Below, piece after piece: positions 1 through 9,457 of a stretch of 64,000 bases of DNA (positions within the stretch are counted from its first letter, which is position 1; each line of letters starts with the position of its first letter). The stretch is from G051903925 sp051903925 (GTDB lineage Bacteria > Pseudomonadota > Alphaproteobacteria > Zavarziniales > Zavarziniaceae). Location: NCBI RefSeq assembly GCF_051903925.1, contig NZ_CP173678.1, forward strand, positions 1,116,001-1,180,000. Direction: 5' to 3'. A program made the position numbers and the translations under genes. The notes under the pieces were generated by a model. The model saw only the letters and a list, made by a program, of their open reading frames with translations, searched no databases and had not been told where the DNA came from.

Positions 1-209
1 CGCACCTGTATCACGGCCGCGGCTTCGTCTTTGCGCACGTCCAGCGCCTGGGCCTGGGCGAGCGGATCGCCATGCCGCTCAGCGACAGCCGCACCCGTGG
101 CGACGGCATCCTGGGCGCCACGGTCTACAGCGTGCGACCGCAGGACTACTCCTCGGCGCTGGAGCCGCAGGCGGTGACCGAGGTGGGGACCGAGGTGCCG
201 CTGGACTGA
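1..209 (+). CDS. C-terminal fragment of an unidentified protein
   Basis: An open frame enters from the left edge (first full codon at base 3) and stops at TGA 207-209, giving 68 residues that end EVGTEVPLD. The composition is that of a normal soluble protein, with a Gly/Arg-rich stretch SRTRGDGILG, but I do not recognise the family. Its last 64 bases overlap, on the opposite strand, the 3' tail of the hybrid kinase gene, where that kinase is already past its receiver domain. A convergent overlap of two real genes is therefore plausible. The 5' end of the gene lies outside the window. Confidence 0.5.
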   Translation, partial: HLYHGRGFVFAHVQRLGLGERIAMPLSDSRTRGDGILGATVYSVRPQDYSSALEPQAVTEVGTEVPLD

Positions 210-3200
210 GGCGCCCCGGATCGCCGGGACAGCGCCCAGGCACGGATCGCCTCCGCCAGGGCCGCGATGCTGGCCGGCTTGGCCAAGAAGGCGTCGACCC
301 CGGCGGCCCGCGCCTCGCGCTCCACGCCGCCGCTGTCCAGGCCGGTGCACAGGATCACGCCATGCCCGCCGTCCAGTTGGCGGACCCGGCGCGCCACCTC
401 GCACCCGTTCAGCTTCGGCATCATCTGGTCGGTGATGACCACGTCGAAGGCGGCGGGATCCTCCGCCAGCGCCTCCAGGGCGCACTCGGGATCGTTGACG
501 CCGACCGCGGCATAGCCCAGGCGCTCCAGGCCGATCGTGATCGCGTCGGTGACGTCCACATCATCGTCGATCACCAGGATCCGCTCGCTGCCGCCGTGCA
601 GGTCGTGCGGCACGCTGGCCTGGCGCAGGGCCGCCACGGGCATGGCCAGCGGCAGGTGGACCGTGAACACGCTGCCCTGGCCCAGGCGCGACCTGATCGT
701 GCAGACGCCCTGGACCGACAGCACGATGCTGCTGACCACCGCCAGGCCCAGGCCGGTGCCGGAACGGCCCTCCGCCCGCCGGGTGAAGAACGGCTCGAAC
801 ACGCGCGGCAGGTCGGCCTCGGCAATGCCCACGCCATTGTCGGCGACGTCGATGCGGACATAGGTCAGGGCGGGGTCCACGACGCCGATCCTGGCAGAAC
901 CGGCGTCCTGCTCGATCTCAGCACCGTGGACCCGGTCCAGGCGGATGCGCACCGTCCCACCCCCCCGCTGCACGGCGGCGATGGCGTTGGTGATCAGGTT
1001 CATGATGACCTGGGTCGCCTGGGCCCGGTTCATGGTGACGTAAAGGTCGTCCGGCCCCGGCTCGATGACGATCTCCACGTTCGCGGGCGCCATGGAGAGG
1101 ATGTTGGCCCGCGTCTCGTCCAGCACCTCGCGCACGGGCAGCACCTCTCGCGCTTCGCTGCCGCCCTTGGCAAAGGACAGGATCTGGGCCACGAACTCCT
1201 TGCCGCGCTGGCAGGCGCTGAGGATGCGCTGGGCGTAGTAGTGCTGCTTGCTGGCGGGGTCCAGGTCCTCCTCCAGGAAGCGGCCGAAGCCCATCACGGC
1301 ACCCAGCAGATTGTTGAAGTCGTGGGCCAGGCCGCCGGCTAGCCGGCCCAGGGCCTCCATCGTGGTCGCCTGCTGCCGGCGACTCTCCAGCGCCGCGTGC
1401 GCGTCACGCGCGCGCCGGAACTCGGTCACGTCCCGCACCACCATCACCCCCGCCCCGTCCTTCAGGCGGGAGCGCGTGACCAGCAGGGCGCGGCTGCCCG
1501 CGTCGTCGGGCCAGTCCACCTCGACCGTGGCCTCGCCGCCGGCCAGCAGGGGGAAGGCGTGGGCCGGCATGGCATCGCCCCGCGCCGCTCGTTCGACGAT
1601 GTCGGGCGCGTGGCCATAGCGCAGGGCGGCGCGGTTGGCATAGAACACGCCGCCTTCGGCCGAGACGGCGACAAGGCCGTCGGCGACATGGTCCAGCGCC
1701 TCCAGGATCTGGCGATGGCGGTCGAGCAGCAGCAGGAAGCCCATCAGGTTGGCGATCACGATCGCCACCGTCTTCTCCTCGTCCGTCCAGTCGGGGCGGG
1801 TGTGGCCGGCCTGGACCTCCAGCACGGCGCCCATCGACTGCATGGCCTCGGCCCCGATGAACATCACGCTGCGCCGGTCCTGGGCGATGCCGCCGGCCGC
1901 GCGCCGCTGGTCCTCGATGTCGAAGCGCGGATCGCTGCCGTCATTGTGGCGGATCACGATGCGGTCGCGCGCCACCGCGTCGAAGATGTCGGCATAGTCG
2001 GCGATGCGTACCGATGGCAGCCGCTGCAGGGCCTGGCTGGTGCCGTCATAATGGTCCAGGCAATTGCTGAGGCCGGTCAGCGTGTCCGGCTGCCAGACCT
2101 GGGCCGAATCGGCCCCCAGCGCCTGCACGGCCAGGCGGTTGATGGCCCGCGCGATCCCGGCGATCGACAACGTGCCCTCCTTCACCTGGCGCACCGACTC
2201 CGCGAAGACGGAGCTGAACCCGGCCAGGAAGGCGCTGCGCCGGTCGGCCGCGTCGATCGCGCCGAACTCCAGCGTCAGGTCGTGCTGCAGGATGGCGATC
2301 AGGGGATGGCCAGGACTTGGCTGACCCACGGGCAGGGCGCTGAACTGCAGCATCTGCTCGTGCCCCTCCCGCCGCAGCCAGACGGGTGGCATGGCGGTCC
2401 AGGTGTCGCTGCCCGCGGCGCTGGCGGCCAGCCGCTGGATGAACGGGCCCAGCGCGTCGGCAGCCTGCCCGTCGGCGGCGCGCAGCGGCAGGTCGGGGGC
2501 GAAGCGTTGCGTCCACAGGATCGCCGCCGGGTCGGTCGTGCCCGACGGGGTCACCTCGGCAAAGGCGACGAAGGCGGGCACGCCATTGGCCAGGCGTGTC
2601 GCAGTGTCGAGCAGGGCTGCCGCCCGCGCCGCCTCGTCCTGGGGCAAGGGGCCGCGCGCGGCCTCCGCCAGCGCCAGCAGGCGGCCCATGGCCAGGGCGG
2701 TCGCCGCCGCCGCCAGAAGCGCCAGAACCAGGGGCGCCAGACCCGAAGCGATGGGGAGCGTCGCGGCGCCCTCGACCGCCGGCAGCGCCAGCTGTGCCGC
2801 CGCCAGCAGCACGCCGTCGAGCAGGCCCAGCACCACCAGTTCGCGCCAGCCCGCCCGCCGTCCGGTGCGGGCCAGGAAGCGGGCGGCCAGCACCCCCGCC
2901 AGGCAGGCGCCAAAGCCCATGCCGAGCGCTGCGGCCTGGGCCCCGGCGCCAGGCGCTGAGGCGATGCCGAGCGCAAGTCCGCCAAGCAGGGCGATCGCGC
3001 CGACGGCGGCCCCCTCCTCCAGCGTCAGGACGGACAGCGTGGCCAGGGCCGCGGCGTTGAGGCTGGCCGCAACAGGCAGCGGCAGCGTCATGGCAAGGGT
3101 GACCAGGACGGCCCCCGCCAGTCCCAGCGCCGCGGTTCGCGCCGCCGCCGGCCAGGCCGCCGCCACGCCGCGCAGGGCAACGACGCCCAGCACGCCCAGC

Positions 3201-3253
3201 AGCCATGCCGCCAGTCCGGCCAGCGCAGGGACAAGCGGCGTCATGCCTGTCAT
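146..3253 (-). CDS. Membrane-bound hybrid sensor histidine kinase (GAF/PAS-HisKA-HATPase-REC)
   Basis: This is a 1035-residue sensor kinase. Residues 1 to about 200 form an Ala/Leu-rich block with several membrane helices. A GAF-like region follows, then a PAS domain (LDHVADGLVAVSAEGG), a HisKA dimerisation region with the H-box GGLAHDFNNLLGA, a HATPase with the G-box GTGLGLAVVSSIV, and a C-terminal receiver starting near residue 889 (RILVIDDD) with phosphoacceptor Asp near 942 (VITDQMMP). The ATG at 3253 was chosen because it starts the membrane block; a second ATG lies three codons later. It diverges from the stand-alone receiver gene at 3440, which suggests a shared signalling unit. The ligand is not evident. 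Confidence 0.9.
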   Translation of the reverse strand: MTGMTPLVPALAGLAAWLLGVLGVVALRGVAAAWPAAARTAALGLAGAVLVTLAMTLPLPVAASLNAAALATLSVLTLEEGAAVGAIALLGGLALGIASAPGAGAQAAALGMGFGACLAGVLAARFLARTGRRAGWRELVVLGLLDGVLLAAAQLALPAVEGAATLPIASGLAPLVLALLAAAATALAMGRLLALAEAARGPLPQDEAARAAALLDTATRLANGVPAFVAFAEVTPSGTTDPAAILWTQRFAPDLPLRAADGQAADALGPFIQRLAASAAGSDTWTAMPPVWLRREGHEQMLQFSALPVGQPSPGHPLIAILQHDLTLEFGAIDAADRRSAFLAGFSSVFAESVRQVKEGTLSIAGIARAINRLAVQALGADSAQVWQPDTLTGLSNCLDHYDGTSQALQRLPSVRIADYADIFDAVARDRIVIRHNDGSDPRFDIEDQRRAAGGIAQDRRSVMFIGAEAMQSMGAVLEVQAGHTRPDWTDEEKTVAIVIANLMGFLLLLDRHRQILEALDHVADGLVAVSAEGGVFYANRAALRYGHAPDIVERAARGDAMPAHAFPLLAGGEATVEVDWPDDAGSRALLVTRSRLKDGAGVMVVRDVTEFRRARDAHAALESRRQQATTMEALGRLAGGLAHDFNNLLGAVMGFGRFLEEDLDPASKQHYYAQRILSACQRGKEFVAQILSFAKGGSEAREVLPVREVLDETRANILSMAPANVEIVIEPGPDDLYVTMNRAQATQVIMNLITNAIAAVQRGGGTVRIRLDRVHGAEIEQDAGSARIGVVDPALTYVRIDVADNGVGIAEADLPRVFEPFFTRRAEGRSGTGLGLAVVSSIVLSVQGVCTIRSRLGQGSVFTVHLPLAMPVAALRQASVPHDLHGGSERILVIDDDVDVTDAITIGLERLGYAAVGVNDPECALEALAEDPAAFDVVITDQMMPKLNGCEVARRVRQLDGGHGVILCTGLDSGGVEREARAAGVDAFLAKPASIAALAEAIRAWALSRRSGAPQSSGTSVPTSVTACGSSAEE

Positions 3254-3439
3254 CGGTATCGTTCTGCGTGCATCGCACCGCACGATACAGGGTCGGGCCG
3301 GGCCGCACAGGCCAACGGCGTATGGGGTGGCCTGTCCAGAAGGATGGGGGTGGTATGGGGTCGGCCCCTGTCCGCATGGCGCGGCGGGCGCGACCCCTGA
3401 TATCTCGTGCCCCGGCGGGCACGGGACTAGGGTCGCTGC

Positions 3440-3892
3440 ATGGCGACGCTTCCGCAAACACCTGGGCCGATCGACGTGGTCGTGATCGACGACCACAAGG
3501 ACTACCTGGCCTTCCTCCAGGAACTGCTGGAACGCGCCGGCCATTGCGCGCAGGCTTTTTCCTCGGCCCGCACGGCCCTCCGCTTCCTGGAGACGACACC
3601 GGCGCGCGTCGTCGTCACGGACGTCTTCATGAGCGACCTCGACGGCTTCGAAGTCCTGCGCACGCTGCGGGCCCGCCATCCCGCCCTGCCGGTCATCGCC
3701 ATCTGCGGCGCCGGTACCAGCCAGGATGCGATGTTCCTGGGCTTCATGGAGAAGCTGGGCGCGTGCCGCACCTTCCGCAAGCCGATCTGCCAGGCAACCT
3801 TCCTGGCTGCGGTGCGTGCCCTGCTGGCTGGACCCGCGGCGCCCTGCGATGGGGCCGGCGCGTACCATCTCGACGCGGCCGCGGGCGCCTGA
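3440..3892 (+). CDS. Stand-alone response regulator receiver
   Basis: The protein has 150 residues and is a single CheY-like receiver: acidic pair D17/D18 (VVVIDDH), phosphoacceptor D61 in VVVTDVFMSD and the conserved Lys at 114 (FRKP). There is no output domain, only a short Ala/Gly-rich tail, so it probably relays phosphate or acts by protein contact. It lies 35 bases upstream of a two-PAS histidine kinase on the same strand and diverges from a hybrid kinase. Either kinase could be its phosphodonor. Confidence 0.85.
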   Translation: MATLPQTPGPIDVVVIDDHKDYLAFLQELLERAGHCAQAFSSARTALRFLETTPARVVVTDVFMSDLDGFEVLRTLRARHPALPVIAICGAGTSQDAMFLGFMEKLGACRTFRKPICQATFLAAVRALLAGPAAPCDGAGAYHLDAAAGA

Positions 3893-3927
3893 GCGGTCAT
3901 GTGCCCCGCGCGGAAGGTCCGTGGTCC

Positions 3928-5598
3928 ATGGTCCTGACCCCGATCGCGGGCGGTGCCCGCCTTGACATCCTGGACCGCGCCACGAGCGAGGCCGTGGCCC
4001 CCTCCCGCGTGAGCGCGCTGACCGCCCGCGGCCGCTCGCACACCCAGCTGCTGAAGGCGGTCTACAGGTCGCTGTCGGTGATCGAGTTCACGCTGGACGG
4101 CATCGTGGTCGACGCCAACGACAATTTCCTGCGCATGATGGGCTATGCACTGGACGAGGTGGTGGGCCAGCATCACGCGATGTTCGTGCCGACCGCCATG
4201 CTGTCGAGCGGCGCCTATGACGCCTTCTGGTCCAACCTGCGCCAGGGGGCCTTTCACTCGGACGAGTATCGCCGGCTGGCCAAGGGCGGACGCGAGGTGT
4301 GGATCCAGGCCACCTACAACCCCATCCTGGACGAGACCGGCCGCCCCCTGGGCGTGATCAAGTTCGCGACCGACATTACCGAGGCGAAGCGCCGCCGCGC
4401 CCGCGACGAGAGCCAGATCGCCGCCCTGCATCGGTCGCTGGCGGTGATCGAGTTCGACCTGGACGGGACGATCCTGTTGGCAAACCAGAACTTCCTGGAC
4501 ATGACCGGCTATGCGCGGGGCGACCTGGTTGGCCAGCACCATGCACTGCTGCTGTCCCCGCGGGAGCGGGAGCAGGAGGCCTATTCCACCTTCTGGGCCA
4601 CGCTTCAGGCCGGCCATTTCACCTCTGGCGTGTTCCGCCGGGTGGCGCGCGACGGACGCGAGTTCTGGGTCCAGGCGACCTACAACCCGGTGCTGGATGC
4701 CAGCGGCCGGCCGGCCCGCATCCTGAAACTGGCAACCGACATCACCGAGCGCGTCGTCCATACCGAGGAGTTGGAGGAGCAGCGCCGGCTGCTGCAGGGC
4801 CAGGCCGCGGCGCTCGACCGGGCCCGCGCGCTCGCCGATGCCAGCCGCGAGCAGGCGGAGGAGGCCAACGCGGCCAAGGCGCAGTTCCTGGCCAACATGA
4901 GCCATGAACTGCGCACGCCGCTGAATGCGATCCTGGGCTTTTCGGAACTGATGCTGGCCGGCATTGGCGGCACGCTCAACGTCCAGCACCAGGGCTATGT
5001 CGGCGACATCATGGGCGCCGGGCGCCATCTGGTCGACCTGGTGAACCAGGTCCTGGACATCGCGCGCATCGAATCGGGCCAGTTCGAACTCCAGGCGGCC
5101 CCGCTGAACCTGACGGGCATCGCGCGGGACTGCATCGCCATGCTCGAGCCGCTGGCCGAGGCCAAGCACATCGCCCTGCTGTTCCTGGCCGACGAGCAGG
5201 TGGCGATGGACGGCGACCCGGTGCGCCTGCGCCAGATCCTGATCAACACGATCTCCAACGCGATCAAGTTCACGCCCGAACAGGGTCGCGTCACGGTGCT
5301 GGTGGAGCGCCAGGATGGCATGGCCCGGATCGCCGTGATGGATACCGGCATCGGGATGACGGAAGAGGCGATGCGCCGCGCGCTCAAGCCCTACTACCGG
5401 ATCTGCAGCACGACGCGCCGGGTGGAGGAGGGGACGGGCCTGGGCCTGCCGATCGCCCGGCTCCTGGCGGAGGCGCATGGCGGCCGCCTGGCCCTGTCCA
5501 GCACGCCCGGGCAGGGCACCGTGGTCGACGTCCTGCTCCCCCTGGCCCCCCGCGCCACACGCGGCGGCCCGCCCTTTCCGGTCCCGCCCGCCCCCTGA
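3928..5598 (+). CDS. Two-PAS soluble histidine kinase
   Basis: The 556-residue kinase has no membrane helix. Two closely related PAS domains occupy about residues 45-155 and 165-275. Both carry the pattern SLxVIEFxLDG, QHHA and ending ATDITE, which suggests an internal duplication. A helical linker follows, then HisKA with the H-box FLANMSHELRTPLNA (His near 326) and a HATPase with GTGLGLPIARLL. The PAS type, with a conserved WxQATYNP strand, resembles the PAS of aerotaxis and methyl-accepting proteins, so a redox or oxygen-related cofactor is possible but unproven. The start could instead be the in-frame GTG at 3901. It is probably cotranscribed with the receiver gene just upstream. Confidence 0.88.
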   Translation: MVLTPIAGGARLDILDRATSEAVAPSRVSALTARGRSHTQLLKAVYRSLSVIEFTLDGIVVDANDNFLRMMGYALDEVVGQHHAMFVPTAMLSSGAYDAFWSNLRQGAFHSDEYRRLAKGGREVWIQATYNPILDETGRPLGVIKFATDITEAKRRRARDESQIAALHRSLAVIEFDLDGTILLANQNFLDMTGYARGDLVGQHHALLLSPREREQEAYSTFWATLQAGHFTSGVFRRVARDGREFWVQATYNPVLDASGRPARILKLATDITERVVHTEELEEQRRLLQGQAAALDRARALADASREQAEEANAAKAQFLANMSHELRTPLNAILGFSELMLAGIGGTLNVQHQGYVGDIMGAGRHLVDLVNQVLDIARIESGQFELQAAPLNLTGIARDCIAMLEPLAEAKHIALLFLADEQVAMDGDPVRLRQILINTISNAIKFTPEQGRVTVLVERQDGMARIAVMDTGIGMTEEAMRRALKPYYRICSTTRRVEEGTGLGLPIARLLAEAHGGRLALSSTPGQGTVVDVLLPLAPRATRGGPPFPVPPAP

Positions 5599-5846
5599 CG
5601 ACGCCGGCAGGTCGTGCACGACCGCGGCGCAATCTGGCAGGGGTGGGGGCACTGCCCGTAGGCTATTGGTAGTGGCAAAGCCGCTCGTGCCGGCTGCCAT
5701 GCGTCCGTGTTGCAGGAGCGATGGCCCGTGCTGTCCCGCAGGACCGCAGGCCCCGCCACAATTGCGGATCCAGTCCCCAACGCGAAACCGGAACCGAACC
5801 GGCCCCCGAGGCATTCCCGGGAACCCATCTAAGCACCTGAAAAGAT

Positions 5847-5923
<77 letters not shown>

Positions 5924-5979
5924 GGCGCGGCCGGACCATAGAAGATCGCGGGCGCCGCGGCAACCGTCTGCGCATGGGC

Positions 5980-7785
5980 TCAGTCAGGCGGGTATTGCGC
6001 AAGCAGGGCCTGGGGGCCGATCCGGGCCGGATCGTCCATCGGGATCGAGCACAGGTTCTGGGTGCAGGAAAAGGCCTGGGGGTCGGGAAGCTCCGGGAAC
6101 TCCACGTCGTGATGCGGAAGCGGGCCGGCCGCCGGGTCCCACCATTCGACCCGGCGATAGGTGCCCGGCACCGCCAGGGCGGCGGCATAGAGGCGGGCGG
6201 CGCGGGCGTCCGCCTTGGGTCCCACCACGACCAGGTGCAGCGGCTCGCGCGCGAGTTCCGCATGGGCCAGCAGCAGGCCGGGCCAGAAGCTGCCCGTCCG
6301 TGCTTCCGGCGTCGCGGCGAGGAAGGCCATGACGCGCCGGGCCCCCTGCTGATGCTCCGCCTTGCCCGTGTAGCGGGCCAGGAGGTTGAGAAAGCGCACG
6401 GCGGCCGTGTTGTCGTCCAGGTGGCGGAAGGGCTGGGCCAGCAGGCTGCTGCCGGCGGCGTCGCCGGGTACACGGGCGGCGGAGGCCAGGCCGCCTTCGT
6501 CCAGCAGGAAGGTCTTGAGCATCATGTCGGCGGCGGCCGACGCGCGGGCCAGCCAGACGGCATCGGCCGTCGCGCGGTACAGGTCCAGCTCCGCCTGGGC
6601 CATGGCCAGCGTATCGGGGAGGCAGGGACAGGTCGTGGCGCCGTCGCCGCCATGGTCGAAGCCACCATCGGCCCGTTCCAGGTCGCGGCGCACCGCCTCC
6701 GCCGCCTGCAGCGCGCGGTCGAGGGCGGCGCGGTCGCCCGTCGCCTCGAACAGCGCGACGAAGCCCTGGATGATCTGCCCGTTCTCGCGCGCATAGACCG
6801 CCTGGTCGATGGCGGGCGCCGCCACCTTGGCGCGGGCCGCAGCGTCCAGCGCGTAATAGTCCTTGCCGGGCATTGTCGGGGCATCGGCGTCGCGATTGGC
6901 GTGGAAGCCGCCGCCCGGGGCCGACATCGGCCCGGTCAGGAAGCGGGCAATGTCCCGCGCCGCGTCCAGGAAGGCGGGCTCGTCCAGCGCCGTCGCCGCC
7001 TGGGCATAGACGCGCAGCGCAGCGGCCTGGGAAATGCCGATCTTCTCGTAATGCGGGCGGTCCCAGACGTTCGCCTCGGAATACTGGTAGATGCCGCCAT
7101 CGACGGGATCGACCAGCGCCCGCGCATTGGTCAGGGTCAGGCGCGCCATGCGCGCGGCCAGCGCGTCGCCGCCCGGCACCAGCGACAGCGCGTATTCCAG
7201 CGCCTCGGCCTGGATGAACTTGTGGCCGGAGCCCCAGCCGCCCTTCTCGTAGTCCCAGGCAAAGGCGAAGCGGCGGTCCATCTGGCCGATGAAGCGCGGA
7301 TCGACGCCGTCGAGGCCCGCGGCGCGCACCCGCTGGGGTGCTGCCTCTGGCGTCGGATCGTCGGCCAGGGCGGCCAACTGGAAGGCGAACGTGTCGGGCT
7401 CGATATAGCCACGCCCCTTCCACAGTTCGTGCCCCTCGGCATCGAACACGATGGTCGCGGGCCAGCCCCAGTTCTCATAGCGCTGGGACAGGTCGGGATG
7501 GGCGTCGGCATCGACGTGGACGGCGACGAAGTGCTCTGCCATCGCCGCCCTCACGCGCGGGTCGGCATAGGTCGTCTGCTCCATCACGCCGCACCAGTGG
7601 CACCACTTGGTGCCCAGGTCGAGCAGGACCAGCTTGCCCTCCGCCTTGGCGCGGGCAAAGACCTGCGGCGACCAGTCGGCCCAGGCAATGGCCACGGCGG
7701 CGTCGTCTGCCCGGGCTGGAGCCGCGGCAAGCGGCAGGACGGTCAGCGGCAGGGCGGCAACGGCCGCCAGGAGGAGCGAGCGCAT
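5980..7785 (-). CDS. Exported DUF255 / thioredoxin-domain protein
   Basis: The 601-residue protein begins with a Sec signal peptide (about residues 1-26, ending PARA). A thioredoxin-like DUF255 domain follows with the active-site pair C62-H-W-C65 in the KWCHWCGVME motif. The remaining 450 residues resemble the alpha/alpha-barrel part of the YyaL/SPATA20 family. That family has a thioredoxin fold plus a glycosidase-like barrel, and its substrate is not established. This version is shorter than typical cytosolic members and is exported, so it may act as a periplasmic thiol protein. The ATG at 7785 was preferred to an upstream alternative because it starts the signal peptide. Confidence 0.85.
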   Translation of the reverse strand: MRSLLLAAVAALPLTVLPLAAAPARADDAAVAIAWADWSPQVFARAKAEGKLVLLDLGTKWCHWCGVMEQTTYADPRVRAAMAEHFVAVHVDADAHPDLSQRYENWGWPATIVFDAEGHELWKGRGYIEPDTFAFQLAALADDPTPEAAPQRVRAAGLDGVDPRFIGQMDRRFAFAWDYEKGGWGSGHKFIQAEALEYALSLVPGGDALAARMARLTLTNARALVDPVDGGIYQYSEANVWDRPHYEKIGISQAAALRVYAQAATALDEPAFLDAARDIARFLTGPMSAPGGGFHANRDADAPTMPGKDYYALDAAARAKVAAPAIDQAVYARENGQIIQGFVALFEATGDRAALDRALQAAEAVRRDLERADGGFDHGGDGATTCPCLPDTLAMAQAELDLYRATADAVWLARASAAADMMLKTFLLDEGGLASAARVPGDAAGSSLLAQPFRHLDDNTAAVRFLNLLARYTGKAEHQQGARRVMAFLAATPEARTGSFWPGLLLAHAELAREPLHLVVVGPKADARAARLYAAALAVPGTYRRVEWWDPAAGPLPHHDVEFPELPDPQAFSCTQNLCSIPMDDPARIGPQALLAQYPPD

Positions 7786-7873
7786 GGCGGCACCTTGCCA
7801 TGCGCGCCAGGGCTGTGCAGTGACCGCCGGCACAGGCGCCGATACAGGCGCTCCCGCCGGCGCCCGGCAGGCG

Positions 7874-8245
7874 TCAGATCGCGGTCCAGCCCTTGCCGCG
7901 CATGCAGCGGTTCATGAACTCCTCGTCGGTGTCCATGCGGCTCAGGGCCTGGCTGGTCTGCAGCGCGCCAAAATTGTTGAGCCCGGCGGAGCCCATGTCG
8001 GCCCCGGGCGTGTTCGACGGATAGGCCGGCGGCTCCGGCTCGCGCCGCGGCGGCGGCGCCAGGGCGGCGCATTCGCCCATGTCGCGCTGGAGGGCGGCCT
8101 GGTCGGCGCCAGCCTTGGTCCAGCCGGGACCGGCGCAGGCGCCAAGGGCAAGGCCGCCGGCCAGGAGGACGGCGAACGGGGCTGCGAGCCGGGCGGTTCG
8201 GGCCAGAATGGCGCGTGGTGTTGGGGCTGCGGCGGGACGGGTCAT
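7874..8245 (-). CDS. Small putative lipoprotein
   Basis: The protein has 123 residues. An Ala-rich N-terminal hydrophobic segment ends in a lipobox LALGAC (Cys near 37), so lipidation and membrane anchoring are likely. The mature part is Pro-rich in the middle (APPPRREPEPPAYPS) and ends in a compact region, MDTDEEFMNRCMRGKGW, with a Cys that might pair with the Cys in GECAAL. No family is recognised. It is divergent from argE, whose start lies 49 bases away, and codirectional with the upstream DUF255 gene. Confidence 0.7.
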   Translation of the reverse strand: MTRPAAAPTPRAILARTARLAAPFAVLLAGGLALGACAGPGWTKAGADQAALQRDMGECAALAPPPRREPEPPAYPSNTPGADMGSAGLNNFGALQTSQALSRMDTDEEFMNRCMRGKGWTAI

Positions 8246-8293
8246 GGCCGGCACCCTAGCAGAGCGGCGGTGCGGCGTCCTAAGCTCTGCGGA

Positions 8294-9454
8294 ATGACTG
8301 ATCTGCTGCACAGAACCCTTCCCCTGTTCGAGACGCTGGTCGCGTTCGACACGACCAGCCGCCTGACCAACCTGCCGCTGATTCGCTTCATTGAAGCCTA
8401 TCTGGCGGACCATGGCATAGCGTCGGAACTGGTCTTCGACGAAACCGGGACCAAGGCCAACCTGTTCGCGACGATCGGCGATGCGGAGCGGGGCGGCGTG
8501 ATGCTTTCCGGCCACACGGACGTGGTGCCGGTCGACGGGCAGAACTGGTCCAGCGATCCTTTCACCCTGGTCGAGCGGGGCGGCCTGCTGCATGGCCGGG
8601 GGACCTGCGACATGAAGGGGTTCATCGCCTGTGTCCTGGCGCTGGTGCCGGACCTGGTCGGGCGCAGCCTGGCCCAGCCGGTGCACCTGGCGTTCAGCCA
8701 TGACGAGGAAGTGGGCTGCATCGGCGTCCGCTCGCTGATCGACCGCCTGGCGCGGCGGACGCCGAAGCCGACGCTGGCCATCGTGGGCGAGCCCACGGGC
8801 ATGAAGGTGGTCGACACGCACAAGGGGATCCGCTCCTTCGTCACCACGGTCACAGGGCGGGAGGCGCATTCGAGCCAGCCGCAGGCCGGGGCCAACGCGA
8901 TCATCGCGACGGGCCGCCTGATCGCCGGGCTGGAACGCGTTGCCGAGGAATTGCGCCTGGCGGGGGATCCCTCGGGCCGCTTCACGCCGGGCCACACGAC
9001 GGTGGGGATCGGCACGATCGCGGGCGGCACGGCCAACAACATCGTGGCGCGCGAATGCCGCCTGGGCTGGGAATACCGGCCCCTGCCCGATGCCGACCAG
9101 GACCTGGTGAAGCGGCGCTTCGACGCGATTGTCGCGGACGAGGTGCTGCCCCTGCTGCGCGCGACGGCGCCGGACGCCGCGGTATCGACCCTGGCGCGTT
9201 CTGCCGTCGTGCCCCTGCGGCCCGATCCAGGGTCGGAGGCGGAAGTCCTGGCCAAGGCGCTGTGCGGGGCCAACCACACCCACGCCGTCAGCTATACGAC
9301 CGAGGGCGGGCTGTTCCAGCAGATCGGCATTCCGACCGTGATCTGTGGCCCCGGCGACATCCTGCAAGCCCATGCCGCGGACGAGTTCGTGAGCCTGGAC
9401 CAGCTGGCTCTGTGCCTCAGCTTCCTGGAACGGCTGTCGGCGCGCCTGGCTTGA
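8294..9454 (+). CDS. argE: Acetylornithine deacetylase (M20 family)
   Basis: The 386-residue M20 metallohydrolase is predicted to remove the acetyl group of N2-acetylornithine in arginine synthesis. Zinc-ligand motifs are present: SGHTDVVPV (H74, D76), GRGTCDMKG, SHDEEVGCIG with the general-base Glu, and GEPTGMK. A dimerisation domain (THKGIRSFVTTVTG, EAHSSQ) follows, and a late His in the C-terminal region (near CGPGDILQAH) completes the site. The length matches ArgE. A relative acting on another acyl amino acid cannot be excluded because no other arginine gene is adjacent. The stop is four bases from the convergent MFS gene. Confidence 0.85.
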   Translation: MTDLLHRTLPLFETLVAFDTTSRLTNLPLIRFIEAYLADHGIASELVFDETGTKANLFATIGDAERGGVMLSGHTDVVPVDGQNWSSDPFTLVERGGLLHGRGTCDMKGFIACVLALVPDLVGRSLAQPVHLAFSHDEEVGCIGVRSLIDRLARRTPKPTLAIVGEPTGMKVVDTHKGIRSFVTTVTGREAHSSQPQAGANAIIATGRLIAGLERVAEELRLAGDPSGRFTPGHTTVGIGTIAGGTANNIVARECRLGWEYRPLPDADQDLVKRRFDAIVADEVLPLLRATAPDAAVSTLARSAVVPLRPDPGSEAEVLAKALCGANHTHAVSYTTEGGLFQQIGIPTVICGPGDILQAHAADEFVSLDQLALCLSFLERLSARLA

Positions 9455-9457
9455 GGG

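Noticed and set aside
5610..5623. GGTCGTGCACGACC palindrome after the two-PAS kinase.
   Set aside because: A 14-bp GC-rich palindrome can arise by chance in this DNA. There is no T-run, nearby start or repeat to support a role.
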